Shown here piece after piece: positions 1 through 7,221 of a stretch of 28,910 nt of DNA. The DNA is from an uncultured Oscillibacter sp. (GTDB lineage Bacteria > Bacillota > Clostridia > Oscillospirales > Oscillospiraceae). Made by a program: the position numbers and the translations under genes. Position 1 is the first letter of the stretch, and each line of letters starts with the position of its first letter. The notes under the pieces were generated by a model that was given only the letters and a program-made list of their open reading frames with translations, was not told the DNA's origin and did no database searches. The stretch covers positions 1-28,910 of the forward strand of contig CAJUBX010000019.1 of assembly GCA_910585165.1 (NCBI GenBank), written 5' to 3'.

Positions 1-518
1 GCGGCACCGTCGCTACCGGCCGTGTGGAGCGCGGCCAGCTGAAGCTCAGCGAGGAGGTCGAGATCGTCGGCCTGGCTGACGAGACCAAGAAGACCGTCGT
101 TACCGGCATCGAGATGTTCCACAAGCTGCTGGACTTCGCCGAGGCCGGCGACAACATCGGCGTTCTGCTCCGCGGCATTGACCGCAACGGCATTGAGCGC
201 GGCCAGGTTCTGGCGAAGCCCAAGTCCATCAATCCCCATACCAAGTTCAAGGGCCAGGTTTATGTTCTGTCCAAGGACGAGGGCGGCCGTCATACTCCCT
301 TCTTCAACAACTATCGTCCCCAGTTCTATTTCCGCACCACCGACGTTACCGGCGTCATTTCCCTGCCCGAGGGCACCGAGATGTGCATGCCCGGCGATAA
401 CGTCGAGATGAGCGTGGAGCTGATTACTCCCATTGCCATCGAGAAGGGCCTCCGCTTCGCTATCCGCGAGGGCGGCCGTACCGTTGGCTCCGGCGCTGTC
501 ACCGACATCGCTGAGTAA
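1..518 (+). CDS. tuf: Elongation factor Tu, C-terminal part (5' end outside window)
   Basis: EF-Tu carries aminoacyl-tRNA to the ribosome as a GTP complex in the cytoplasm. Only about the last 171 codons are present. The reading frame is open from base 3, and the first GTG at 24 is an internal valine of the GRVERG motif, not a start. The sequence covers domains 2 and 3: the ERGQ segment, the RGI...ERGQVLAKP segment of domain 2, the FNNYRPQFYFRT block of domain 3 and the family ending GRTVGSGAVTDI. The GTPase domain lies upstream of the window. A strong terminator follows the TAA stop, so this is the end of its operon (often fusA-tuf, not visible here). The identity is secure because the family is very highly conserved. 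Confidence 0.98.
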   Translation, partial: GTVATGRVERGQLKLSEEVEIVGLADETKKTVVTGIEMFHKLLDFAEAGDNIGVLLRGIDRNGIERGQVLAKPKSINPHTKFKGQVYVLSKDEGGRHTPFFNNYRPQFYFRTTDVTGVISLPEGTEMCMPGDNVEMSVELITPIAIEKGLRFAIREGGRTVGSGAVTDIAE

Positions 519-540
519 TTTCCTGCGCATAATACGGACA

Positions 541-573
541 AAAAGGACTGCCGCAAAGCGGCAGTCCTTTTTT
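541..573. terminator. Bidirectional intrinsic terminator between tuf and the DUF4830 gene
   Basis: A 12-bp perfect stem (AAGGACTGCCGC, loop AAA, then its complement) is followed by a T run on the plus strand and preceded by an A run. It can therefore stop transcription both from tuf and from the convergent minus-strand gene whose stop codon is at 596. Confidence 0.93.
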
Positions 574-595
574 CCTTTCACCGCCGGAGAGGCCG

Positions 596-1060
596 TTACT
601 CCTCCCCCCGAAGCAGGGGGAGCTGAAAGCCGTTGGCCCCGGAGGAACAGACGTCCCCGGCTACCGGCAGGTCCTCGCAGATGTAGAGATTGGCCTGGAC
701 CCCCTGGGGCTGGTCCGGGTAATTCGTCACGGTGTAGGTGCATCGGCTCACCTGCTTGCCGCAGCAGTTTGACAGGTCAAAGCCCTGGCTGAGCTGGAGC
801 TCGTTGTAGGAGCGGTAGGGCTCCTTCAGCTCTGCGGGAAGCAGGAACTGCAGAGTTTCGATGGGCTCCGGCTCCACCTCCCAGCCCAAGGACTGGAGAT
901 AAGCCACCCGCTCTTCGTTGGTGGTAAGTTTGGGCTGGGGGACTTCCGGCTCCTCCGGGGCCCGGCCCGTCAGAACAATCAGAGCCGCCATGACCACGCC
1001 CATGAGGACAACGGCGGCAGCGGCTTTCTTTCGGGAAAATTTTGCGGTCCAAATCAACAT
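596..1060 (-). CDS. DUF4830-type single-pass membrane protein
   Basis: A 154-aa protein of unknown function. The start at 1060 is chosen over an upstream ATG at 1090 because an AGGAGGG ribosome site lies 6 bases before it and the upstream ATG has none. A short basic N-terminus (KFSRKK) precedes one hydrophobic segment (about residues 13-31), so the rest is probably outside the membrane. The soluble part has the pattern I associate with DUF4830 of Clostridia: TNEERVAYLQSLGWEV at about 47-62, a QGFDLS segment, a cysteine-rich patch (Cys99, Cys100, Cys107) and a C-terminal VQANLYI...GDVCS block. The gene stands alone between the tuf terminator and the divergent pseudouridine synthase gene. The family call is from memory of the motif pattern, and no function is claimed. 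Confidence 0.8.
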   Translation of the reverse strand: MLIWTAKFSRKKAAAAVVLMGVVMAALIVLTGRAPEEPEVPQPKLTTNEERVAYLQSLGWEVEPEPIETLQFLLPAELKEPYRSYNELQLSQGFDLSNCCGKQVSRCTYTVTNYPDQPQGVQANLYICEDLPVAGDVCSSGANGFQLPLLRGEE

Positions 1061-1105
1061 GTCGATCCCTCCTGACAGTTCCTTATTCATTTTTCCGAAA
1101 AATTA

Positions 1106-1114
1106 TGCTACAAT
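1106..1114 (+). promoter_or_regulatory. Extended -10 promoter for the rsuA-type gene
   Basis: TGCTACAAT forms an extended -10 element 55 bases before the start codon. The hexamer 17 bases upstream (TTCATT at 1086-1091) is a poor -35, so recognition would rely on the TG extension. The same nonamer occurs in the ftsE and tyrS promoters of this window. Confidence 0.55.
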
Positions 1115-1169
1115 GAAACAAGCAATCGCCGGGCTCCTTGGAACGGGGCCGGAAAGGGGGAGGGACGCC

Positions 1170-1886
1170 ATGGCAAAAGAACGGCTGGACAAGATTCTCG
1201 CCTCTACGGGGAAATGGTCCCGGAGGGAGGCAAAAGAGCTGGCACGCCGGGGGCAGGTGACGGTGGACGGCGCCGCCGTCCGGTCGGTAGAGGAGAAGTT
1301 CGACCCGGAGGCGGCGGAGATTTTTGTAAACGGCGAGGCGCTTTGCTACCGCCGCTGCACCTGGATCATGTTGAACAAGCCCGCCGGATACCTGTCCGCT
1401 ACGGAGGATAACAGGGGAAAAACGGTTTTGGACCTGCTGCCCCGGGAATTTCGAAGGCTTTTTCCTGTGGGCCGCCTGGACAAAGATACCGAGGGACTGC
1501 TTTTGCTGACTGACGAGGGGGGGCTGGCCCACGCCCTGCTGTCCCCCAAGCGGCATGTAGAGAAGGTATACTACGCCCGGACGGCGGGGCGGCTGACAGA
1601 GGAGGACTGCCGGGCCTTTGCCGCCGGGATGTCTCTGGAGGACGGACTGCAATGCCTTCCCGCCGTGCTGGAGATTCTCTCGGCCGGGGAGGAGAGCGAG
1701 GCCCATGTCACCCTTCGGGAGGGGAAGTTCCATCAGGTGAAGCGGATGCTGGCGGCTCGGGGAAAGCCGGTCCTCTACCTGGAGCGGATACAGATGGGAA
1801 ATCTGTCCCTGGACATGGAGCTTTCCCGGGGAGCTTTTCGCTTTTTGACCGAGGAGGAGATTGCAAACCTCCGCGCCCTTGTGTAG
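1170..1886 (+). CDS. rsuA: RsuA-family rRNA pseudouridine synthase
   Basis: A 238-aa cytoplasmic enzyme that isomerises a uridine in rRNA to pseudouridine. For RsuA this is 16S position 516 (E. coli numbering), and that target is inferred from the family. The N-terminus is an S4 RNA-binding domain (RLDKILASTGKWSRREAKEL, about residues 5-60). The catalytic motif GRLDKDTEGLLLLT follows at 101-114, with Asp104 as the nucleophile, and KFHQVKRML lies near the C-terminus. Length and the DKDTEG motif fit RsuA better than RluB, which is usually longer. The start at 1170 is preceded by a GGAGGG-like site; the reading frame runs open further upstream, but that stretch holds the promoter and the 5' region of the divergent gene. 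No clear terminator is seen after the stop. Confidence 0.9.
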   Translation: MAKERLDKILASTGKWSRREAKELARRGQVTVDGAAVRSVEEKFDPEAAEIFVNGEALCYRRCTWIMLNKPAGYLSATEDNRGKTVLDLLPREFRRLFPVGRLDKDTEGLLLLTDEGGLAHALLSPKRHVEKVYYARTAGRLTEEDCRAFAAGMSLEDGLQCLPAVLEILSAGEESEAHVTLREGKFHQVKRMLAARGKPVLYLERIQMGNLSLDMELSRGAFRFLTEEEIANLRALV

Positions 1887-1954
1887 TTCTGAGAAAAAGT
1901 TCGAATACTTACCAAAAAGGGAATGAGATTTTTGTTGAAAAAAGAAAAAACATC

Positions 1955-1983
1955 TTGCATTTTGGTGAAGTTGACTATATAAT
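1955..1983 (+). promoter_or_regulatory. Sigma-A promoter for the PucR/CdaR-type regulator
   Basis: TTGCAT at 1955-1960 and TATAAT at 1978-1983 are separated by exactly 17 bases. They lie in an AT-rich intergenic stretch 60 bases before the regulator's start codon. Confidence 0.8.
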
Positions 1984-2042
1984 AAGTATGCTGTAAAAAT
2001 GGTATCAATGCTTCCCCGGTATTTTAGGTGAGGAGGACGGCC

Positions 2043-3134
2043 ATGTCTGGGAGAATTTATCAAAATGTGGTATTGCAGTTAAAGGAGAACACCGACCGAA
2101 CGATTGGCGTCATAGATGGGGAAGGCGTGGTCATTGCATGCAGTGAGCTCTCCCTCATCGGCCAGCGCTGGGCGGAGTATGTCCCGGTGGTGAACAACGC
2201 CGCCGGAGTCCTGGTTTCCTCCGACGGAAAGACCTTTAAGGCGCTGAACGGCTGGGGGAACCAGTTTGATTACGCGGCCTTCGCCTTTGGGGATAACGAT
2301 GTCAGCAGGGCGGTGTGTTCCGTGGCCACTGTGGCGCTGAACGCCGCCAAGGCATATTACGAGGAGAAGCATGACCGGGGGTCCTTTATCAAGGACATCA
2401 TCTCCGATAACATCATGCTGGGCGACATCTACATGCGGGCCAAGGAGCTGCGGGTTACTGCCGACGTGGCCCGGGGGGTGTTTGTTGTCCGGGCGCTGAA
2501 AAAGGGGGAATCCGTTCCCACCGACGTGGTTCAGGCCATGTTCCCCGACCGGCAGAACGACTTTGTGCTGAGCGTCGGCGACGGGGATGTGGTGCTGGTC
2601 CGACAGATGCCCGAGGGAGCGGGCTTCCGGGAGCTGAACAAGATTGCCTCTTCCATTGAGGAGAGCCTCCGCTCCGGCACGGAGAGCACCGTGGTGGTGG
2701 GCATCGGCACCATTGCCACCCATCTGCGGGACCTGGCCAAGTCCTATAAGGAGGCCCAGATATCCATCGACGTGGGCAAGGTCTTCGATACGGAGAAATA
2801 TGTCATCAACTATGAAAACCTGGGTATCGGCCGCCTGATTTACCAGCTTCCCACCACCCTGTGCGAGATGTTCCTCCAGGAGGTTTTTAAGAAGAATCCC
2901 ATTGACGCTCTGGACAAGGAGACGCTGTTTACCATCCACCGTTTCTTTGAGAACAACCTGAACGTTTCGGAGACGGCCCGGAAGCTCTTTGTCCACCGCA
3001 ATACCCTGGTTTACCGTCTGGAGAAGATCAAGAAGCTGACCGGACTGGACCTGCGGGAGTTTGACGACGCCATCACCTTCAAGGTGGCCCTGATGGTCAA
3101 GAAATACCTGACCTCCCGGGGAATTGATTCCTGA
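2043..3134 (+). CDS. PucR/CdaR-type transcriptional regulator
   Basis: A 363-aa cytoplasmic DNA-binding regulator. The C-terminus is a clear PucR-type helix-turn-helix (about residues 300-357: FFENNLNVSETARKLFVHRN, then TLVYRLEKIKKLTG), the HTH_30 pattern shared with CdaR and PucR. The N-terminal ~110 residues (GVIDGEGVVIACSE...) look like a small-molecule sensor of the sugar-diacid-recognition type. The middle (about 140-290) fits the degenerate GGDEF-like linker domain of this group. The start at 2043 has AGGAGG 6 bases upstream. It has its own promoter and terminator, so it is monocistronic. The ligand and target genes cannot be read from the sequence. The neighbours (rsuA, ftsEX) give no metabolic clue. 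Confidence 0.85.
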   Translation: MSGRIYQNVVLQLKENTDRTIGVIDGEGVVIACSELSLIGQRWAEYVPVVNNAAGVLVSSDGKTFKALNGWGNQFDYAAFAFGDNDVSRAVCSVATVALNAAKAYYEEKHDRGSFIKDIISDNIMLGDIYMRAKELRVTADVARGVFVVRALKKGESVPTDVVQAMFPDRQNDFVLSVGDGDVVLVRQMPEGAGFRELNKIASSIEESLRSGTESTVVVGIGTIATHLRDLAKSYKEAQISIDVGKVFDTEKYVINYENLGIGRLIYQLPTTLCEMFLQEVFKKNPIDALDKETLFTIHRFFENNLNVSETARKLFVHRNTLVYRLEKIKKLTGLDLREFDDAITFKVALMVKKYLTSRGIDS

Positions 3135-3146
3135 GGGGAAAACCGG

Positions 3147-3174
3147 AGCGGCGGACGGTTCGTCCGCCGCTTTT
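3147..3174 (+). terminator. Intrinsic terminator after the PucR/CdaR-type gene
   Basis: An 11-bp perfect GC-rich stem (AGCGGCGGACG and its complement, loop GTT) runs into a short TTTT tract, starting 13 bases after the stop codon. Confidence 0.9.
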
Positions 3175-3252
3175 CTGTGTGCCGCCGGGGGGCTTTGCCG
3201 TTCGTGATAAAGGATGGAGAACGCCAGCGCAATAGTTTGGCGGCGCTCCGCA

Positions 3253-3281
3253 TTGACGGGGGGCATGGTTTATGCTACAAT
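3253..3281 (+). promoter_or_regulatory. Sigma-A promoter for the ftsEX operon
   Basis: TTGACG at 3253-3258, a 17-base spacer, and TACAAT at 3276-3281 with a TGC extension immediately before the -10. It lies about 180 bases upstream of ftsE, leaving a long leader. Confidence 0.85.
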
Positions 3282-3287
3282 ATGACC

Positions 3288-3464
3288 AAATAAGCCGAAA
3301 AACGGCAAAGTATTTTCCGGCGGAAGACAGGCGTTGAACGGTTACGTGAACACGCCCCGGGAAACTCGAACCGGGGCCGCTTGCGGCGGCCTGCGCAAGA
3401 TCGTATTTTCAAAGGATGCCATCCCTGCCAATCCCAGTTTTCGACGCCAATTGGAGGTGCCCCT
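3288..3464 (+). other. Long, possibly structured 5' leader of ftsE
   Basis: About 175 bases lie between the predicted transcription start and the ftsE start codon, with no open frame that convinces me. Several hairpins can be drawn: GCCG/CGGC, GGCGT/ACGCC, CCCCGG/CCGGGG and CTTGCG/CGCAAG in succession. I could not match it to a known riboswitch class. With GGAGG at 3453-3457 it simply ends in a good ribosome site. Together with the terminator at 3147-3174 and the promoter, it fills the 330-base gene-free stretch. Confidence 0.4.
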
Positions 3465-4178
3465 ATGTTAGAATCAGAAAGCGCCCTCATCGAACTGAAG
3501 GACGTGGAAATGGAATACGACAACGGTACGAAGGCCATCCGGGGGATATCCCTGCGGATCAATCCCGGCGAATTCGTTTTCCTGGTGGGCCCCTCCGGCT
3601 CCGGCAAGTCTACCATCATCAAGCTCCTCACCGGGGAGGTGGAGCCCAACGCCGGCCGGGTACGGGTCAACGGCTTTTCCACCCGGAACATCTCCGAGCG
3701 GCAGATTCCCCTGATGCGCCGGACGCTGGGAGTCATTTTCCAGGACTTCCGCCTCATCGAGAAGAAAACGGTTTACGACAACCTGGCTTTTGTCATGCGG
3801 GCCGTGGGAGCCTCCGCCAAGGAGAGCCGGAAGCGCATTCCCTATGTGCTGGATCTGGTGGGCCTGGAGAAGAAGGCGTACAGCTACCCGGATGAGCTCT
3901 CCGGCGGGGAACAGCAGCGTGTGGCGATAGCCCGGGCGCTGGTGAATAATCCGGCCACTATCATCGCCGACGAGCCCACCGGCAACCTGGACCCGGAGCG
4001 GTCGCTGGAGCTGATGGACCTGCTGGTGAAGATCAACGAACTGGGCACCACCATGGTGGTGGTGACCCACGAGAAAGACCTGGTGGACCACTTCGGCAAG
4101 CGGGTGGTCACCATTGATTCCGGCCGTGTGGTCAATGACAGCGTCGGCGGCTATGTGGGAGGACGCATCCATGGGTAA
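3465..4178 (+). CDS. ftsE: Cell division ATP-binding protein FtsE
   Basis: A 237-aa ABC ATPase that works with FtsX at the division site. In Gram-positives the pair activates an extracellular peptidoglycan hydrolase rather than transporting a solute. All ABC motifs are intact: Walker A GPSGSGKST at 42-50, Q-loop IFQDFRLI at about 91-98, signature LSGGEQQRVAIARAL at 145-159, Walker B TIIADEP at 165-171 and the H-loop histidine in VVTHEK at 199-204. Length is normal. The ATG has GGAGG 7 bases upstream. Its 3' end overlaps the ftsX start by 8 bases, which implies translational coupling. The FtsE-specific assignment rests on the direct overlap with a clear FtsX gene. Confidence 0.97.
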   Translation: MLESESALIELKDVEMEYDNGTKAIRGISLRINPGEFVFLVGPSGSGKSTIIKLLTGEVEPNAGRVRVNGFSTRNISERQIPLMRRTLGVIFQDFRLIEKKTVYDNLAFVMRAVGASAKESRKRIPYVLDLVGLEKKAYSYPDELSGGEQQRVAIARALVNNPATIIADEPTGNLDPERSLELMDLLVKINELGTTMVVVTHEKDLVDHFGKRVVTIDSGRVVNDSVGGYVGGRIHG

Positions 4179-5052
4179 GCACAATTTCGGATACTTCGTC
4201 CACGAGGGCTTTTCCAACATGTTCAGCCACGGCTTCATGAGCTTTGCCGCCATCGGCATCACCGTGGCCTGCCTGTTGATTATGGGCACCTTCACGCTGG
4301 TGGCGGTCAACGCCAACCGGCAGCTGGAGGACTTGGAACGGGAGAACGAGATGCTGGCCTTTGTGGAGGAGGATTTTTCGGAAACCCAGGTTTTGCAGAA
4401 GAAGCTGGAGGCCATTCCCAATGTGACCTCCGTGACCTTTATCAGCCGCCAGCAGGCCATGGAGCGTTTCGTAGAACAGTATCCGGACGAGGAGCTGTTC
4501 CGGGATTTGGACCCGAATATTTTGCGGGACCGCTTTTCCATCAAGATTGGGGACCTGGAGCGTATCTCCCAGACCAAGGCGGCGGTGGATGCGGTGGACG
4601 GGATTGCCTACGCCAGCGCCGCTGAGGAAATCGCCGGGGGCTTCATCACCATCCGCAATGTGGCCACCGTGGTCTGCGTGGCCCTGATTGCCATTTTGTT
4701 CATCGTCTCGGTGTTCATCATCTCCAACACCATCCGCCTCACCACCTTTGACCGGCGGGAGGAAATCGCCATCATGCGGATGGTGGGAGCTACCAACGGC
4801 TTTATCCGCTGGCCCTTCGTTTACGAGGGGTTTTTGATGGGCTTTCTGGGGGCGTCCATTGCGTTTTTGCTGGAGTGGGGGCTTTATGAGGCCGTGGCCC
4901 GGGGCGTCAGCACCAGCGACGCGTTGCAGCTTATCGACGTGATCCCCTTCCGGGAGCTGTGGGTCCCGGTGGCGGGCTCCTTTGCGGGCGCGGGCATTTT
5001 TATCGGCGTGGGAGGCAGCCTCTCAGCCATTCGGAAATACTTGCAGGTTTGA
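4171..5052 (+). CDS. ftsX: Cell division membrane protein FtsX
   Basis: A 293-aa integral membrane protein that transmits FtsE ATPase activity to an extracellular hydrolase. Four hydrophobic segments are visible: about residues 23-47, 164-186, 217-240 and 263-285. A large extracellular loop of about 110 residues lies between the first and second. This is the FtsX topology with a cytoplasmic N-terminus. The cytoplasmic loop FDRREEIAIMRMVGATNGFIRWPFVYEG (about 193-220, written here as the family hallmark MRMVGATNGFIRWPF) is strongly characteristic. GGAGG lies inside the end of ftsE, and the hydrolase gene follows 10 bases after the stop, making a tight three-gene operon. Confidence 0.96.
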   Translation: MGKHNFGYFVHEGFSNMFSHGFMSFAAIGITVACLLIMGTFTLVAVNANRQLEDLERENEMLAFVEEDFSETQVLQKKLEAIPNVTSVTFISRQQAMERFVEQYPDEELFRDLDPNILRDRFSIKIGDLERISQTKAAVDAVDGIAYASAAEEIAGGFITIRNVATVVCVALIAILFIVSVFIISNTIRLTTFDRREEIAIMRMVGATNGFIRWPFVYEGFLMGFLGASIAFLLEWGLYEAVARGVSTSDALQLIDVIPFRELWVPVAGSFAGAGIFIGVGGSLSAIRKYLQV

Positions 5053-5062
5053 GGAGGAAGGC

Positions 5063-6313
5063 ATGAAGCGAAGCAGCAAACTGGCGTTCCTCCGGTCCAT
5101 GCCGCTTTTGGTATTGGCGCTGTGCCTGGTATTGGCGGCCGCGGCCCCTGCCGCCGCGGCGGTGACCCAGGCGGACATCGACGCGCTGAAAGGCGACGCC
5201 AAGGGGTTGGCCCAGGAGAAGAAGGACATTCAGGCGCAAATCGACAAGCTGTCCTCCGACATCAGCACCACCATGGAGCGCAAGCGGCTTCTGGACGGCC
5301 AAATCGGCGTGACGGAGCAGGAGATTGCCAATAAGGAAGAAGAAATTGCCGTTTACGAAACGTTGATTGTCCAGACGGCGGAGGAGCTGGCGGATGCGGA
5401 GGCCCGGGAGGAAGCCCAGTACGAGCTCTTCTGCAAGCGGGTCCGGGCCATGGAGGAGAAGGGGAAGGTGGAATACTGGTCCGTTTTGTTCCGGGCCAGC
5501 AGCTTTTCGGACCTCTTGGGCCGGCTGGACGTGGTCAACGAGATTATGGAATACGACCAGCGGGTCATTGACGATTTGAAGACCCTCCAGGCCGTCACCG
5601 CCGAGAAAAAGGCGGAGCTGGAGGGGCAGAAGAGCGCCTCCGAGGAGGCGAAGGCGGAGCTGGTGGCCAAGAAGCAGGACCTGGACCGCCGCCGCGAGGA
5701 GGCCAACGCCCTGGTGGCCAAGCTCCGAGCGCAGCAGAAGGAGCAGGAAGACGCCCTGGACGACCTTTCTGCGGAGGAGGAAGCGGTACAAGCCCGCATC
5801 AAGGCCCTGATCAAGAAGATGGAGGAGGAGGAAGCGGCCCGCCGGGCCGCCGCGGGCCAGTCCGGTCCCTCCTCCAACCCCGGCGGTTATATTTGGCCGG
5901 TGAACAGCCGGTATATTACCTCCACAGTGGGCGGACGGGCCTCTCCCGGAGGCATCGGCTCCACCAACCACAAGGGAACCGATATCGGCCGGGTGGGCTA
6001 TAACAGCAGCATTTACGCTGCCAAGGATGGGCAGGTCATCATTTCCGAGTATTCCCGCTCTTACGGACACTATGTGGTGGTCTATCATGGTCCCGGCAAC
6101 TCCACGCTCTACGCCCACATGAGCAGCCGGAAGGTCAGCGTGGGCCAGATGGTGAAGCAGGGCGACGTGCTGGGCATCACCGGCTCCACCGGCAATTCCA
6201 CCGGGCCCCATCTCCATTTTGAGGTAAAGGAAAACAACGTTATCGTCAATCCGCTGAGCGACGGCGCCGCTCCTAAAAAGGGATACCTGACCGGCTACAC
6301 GCTCAGCGATTAA
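5063..6313 (+). CDS. Secreted coiled-coil M23 peptidoglycan hydrolase, FtsEX partner (PcsB/CwlO/EnvC-like)
   Basis: A 416-aa exported protein. A signal peptide (about 1-33: basic KRSSK start, long Leu/Ala core, AAAA cleavage region) precedes a long alpha-helical coiled coil (about 36-262) rich in Glu, Lys and Ala heptads. A Gly/Pro/Ser linker and an M23 LytM-type peptidase domain (about 275-400) follow. The zinc ligands are intact: His303 and Asp307 in NHKGTD, His352 in YAHM, and His383/His385 in GPHLHFEV, so it should be an active endopeptidase. It is transcribed directly after ftsEX. Coiled-coil hydrolases are the known clients of FtsEX (PcsB in streptococci, CwlO in Bacillus, EnvC in E. 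coli), although the catalytic domain differs between them. Client status here is inferred from operon and architecture. Confidence 0.93.
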   Translation: MKRSSKLAFLRSMPLLVLALCLVLAAAAPAAAAVTQADIDALKGDAKGLAQEKKDIQAQIDKLSSDISTTMERKRLLDGQIGVTEQEIANKEEEIAVYETLIVQTAEELADAEAREEAQYELFCKRVRAMEEKGKVEYWSVLFRASSFSDLLGRLDVVNEIMEYDQRVIDDLKTLQAVTAEKKAELEGQKSASEEAKAELVAKKQDLDRRREEANALVAKLRAQQKEQEDALDDLSAEEEAVQARIKALIKKMEEEEAARRAAAGQSGPSSNPGGYIWPVNSRYITSTVGGRASPGGIGSTNHKGTDIGRVGYNSSIYAAKDGQVIISEYSRSYGHYVVVYHGPGNSTLYAHMSSRKVSVGQMVKQGDVLGITGSTGNSTGPHLHFEVKENNVIVNPLSDGAAPKKGYLTGYTLSD

Positions 6314-6327
6314 CGGCGCATAAACCG

Positions 6328-6365
6328 GACTCCCGTCCCATATCATGGGGCGGGAGGTCGTTTTT
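6328..6365 (+). terminator. Terminator hairpin that contains the next gene's ribosome site
   Basis: GACTCCCGTCCCA pairs with TGGGGCGGGAGGTC around loop TATCA, with one bulged G and one G-U pair, then G and TTTTT. It is a good intrinsic terminator for the ftsEX operon. The 3' arm also carries GGGAGG (6352-6357), the ribosome site for the ATG at 6366, which directly follows the T run. Confidence 0.8.
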
Positions 6366-7121
6366 ATGGTAGGTTTATTGACTTGGGCGGAGCCCCAAAA
6401 GGGACAAAAAAGCGTCCGGCTGGAGGAGCGGCACATCCTGCGGATGCGGTTTTTACAGGCGGAAATCGTAAAGAGCCCCCATCCGGCGGTGCTTCGCCGC
6501 CGGGTGCTGGCGGCGGGGAAGAAGCTGCGCAAGCGGGGCGTAACCCAGGCGGTGCTGCCGGAGGGTTTTTTGTTTCGGGAGCAGCTGGAAAAGTGCGGCC
6601 TGCGGCCCGCCGGGACGCTGGCCCTTCGGCGGTCCATAGCGGCGGACTGGGTCCGGGCGGGGCTGGAAGCGGCGGGAAAGCCTGCGGCCGGGGCCCGGGT
6701 GGCGGTGTCGGCGGCGGCGCTGACGGGAGAGGCGGTGCGGACGGTGACGGAGCTGTGCCTCCGGCACCGGTATGTCCTCCTGGATTTGCCCTACGGCGGG
6801 GAGGAGCTCTGCCGCCAGCTCCGGCGGGAATATGGCGTATCGCTGCTGCTGGGTCCCTCCAGGGATCAGCTGGAAGGAGCGGAGGCCCTGGTGCTCTTTG
6901 ATTCCCGGACGGATTTGAGCCTGAAAAACCCCGTGGCCCTGCGCCTCTATGACGAGAGGCAGGCCCTGCCCCCTCTGGCTCTGCCGCCGGAGGCGGAGGA
7001 GGCCCTGCCGGAGGGTGCGGACCGGGGACAGCTGCTGGCGGTCCTGCGGGAGGCAGGGGCGCTGAAACGGGAGCAGATTGTTTTGGGAAGCCGAAAGAGC
7101 TGTACAGATGGAGAGGCTTGA
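6366..7121 (+). CDS. Hypothetical protein, unrecognised
   Basis: A 251-aa protein I do not recognise. The start at 6366 has GGGAGG 8 bases upstream; an in-frame ATG at 6345 lies inside a terminator stem and is less likely. It is Ala/Leu/Arg-rich with no signal peptide or membrane segment. The N-terminal ~60 residues are strongly basic (ERHILRMRFLQAEIVKS; RRRVLAAGKKLRKRG). From about 105 it shows a beta-alpha pattern (ARVAVSAAALTGEAVRTVTE, then YVLLDLPYGGEELCRQL, SLLLGPS, EALVLFDS) resembling a Rossmann-like or response-element fold, ending in an acidic, proline-rich segment. It is very GC-rich at third positions (many GCGG repeats) but in keeping with its neighbours. It lies between the ftsEX operon and greA, and the greA promoter overlaps its last codons. 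It is probably a lineage-restricted cytoplasmic protein. Confidence 0.75.
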   Translation: MVGLLTWAEPQKGQKSVRLEERHILRMRFLQAEIVKSPHPAVLRRRVLAAGKKLRKRGVTQAVLPEGFLFREQLEKCGLRPAGTLALRRSIAADWVRAGLEAAGKPAAGARVAVSAAALTGEAVRTVTELCLRHRYVLLDLPYGGEELCRQLRREYGVSLLLGPSRDQLEGAEALVLFDSRTDLSLKNPVALRLYDERQALPPLALPPEAEEALPEGADRGQLLAVLREAGALKREQIVLGSRKSCTDGEA

Positions 7122-7146
7122 CATTCCCCTGCGCCTTCTATATAAT
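7118..7146 (+). promoter_or_regulatory. Consensus sigma-A promoter for greA-lysS
   Basis: A perfect TTGACA (7118-7123) and a perfect TATAAT (7141-7146) are separated by 17 bases, overlapping the stop codon of the upstream gene. It is the only promoter in the window in which both hexamers match consensus, in keeping with a highly expressed housekeeping operon. Confidence 0.92.
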
Positions 7147-7221
7147 ATCATCTTGTAAAATTGCGCCTTGGGGAACATTTCCTCCGGGGAAGAGCATATG
7201 AGAAGAAAGGAACCGTCTGAT

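Noticed and set aside
918..1169. N-terminal extension of the pseudouridine synthase
   Set aside because: It would run through the promoter and part of the divergent DUF4830 gene. The S4 domain begins right after the ATG at 1170, which has its own ribosome site.
3288..3464. A c-di-AMP (ydaO) riboswitch in the ftsE leader
   Set aside because: I looked for the class's conserved blocks and did not find them; only generic hairpins can be drawn.
5000..6637. A 545-codon minus-strand frame opposite the M23 hydrolase gene
   Set aside because: It is the mirror of a coiled-coil coding region with strong codon bias. No start signal and no recognisable domains.
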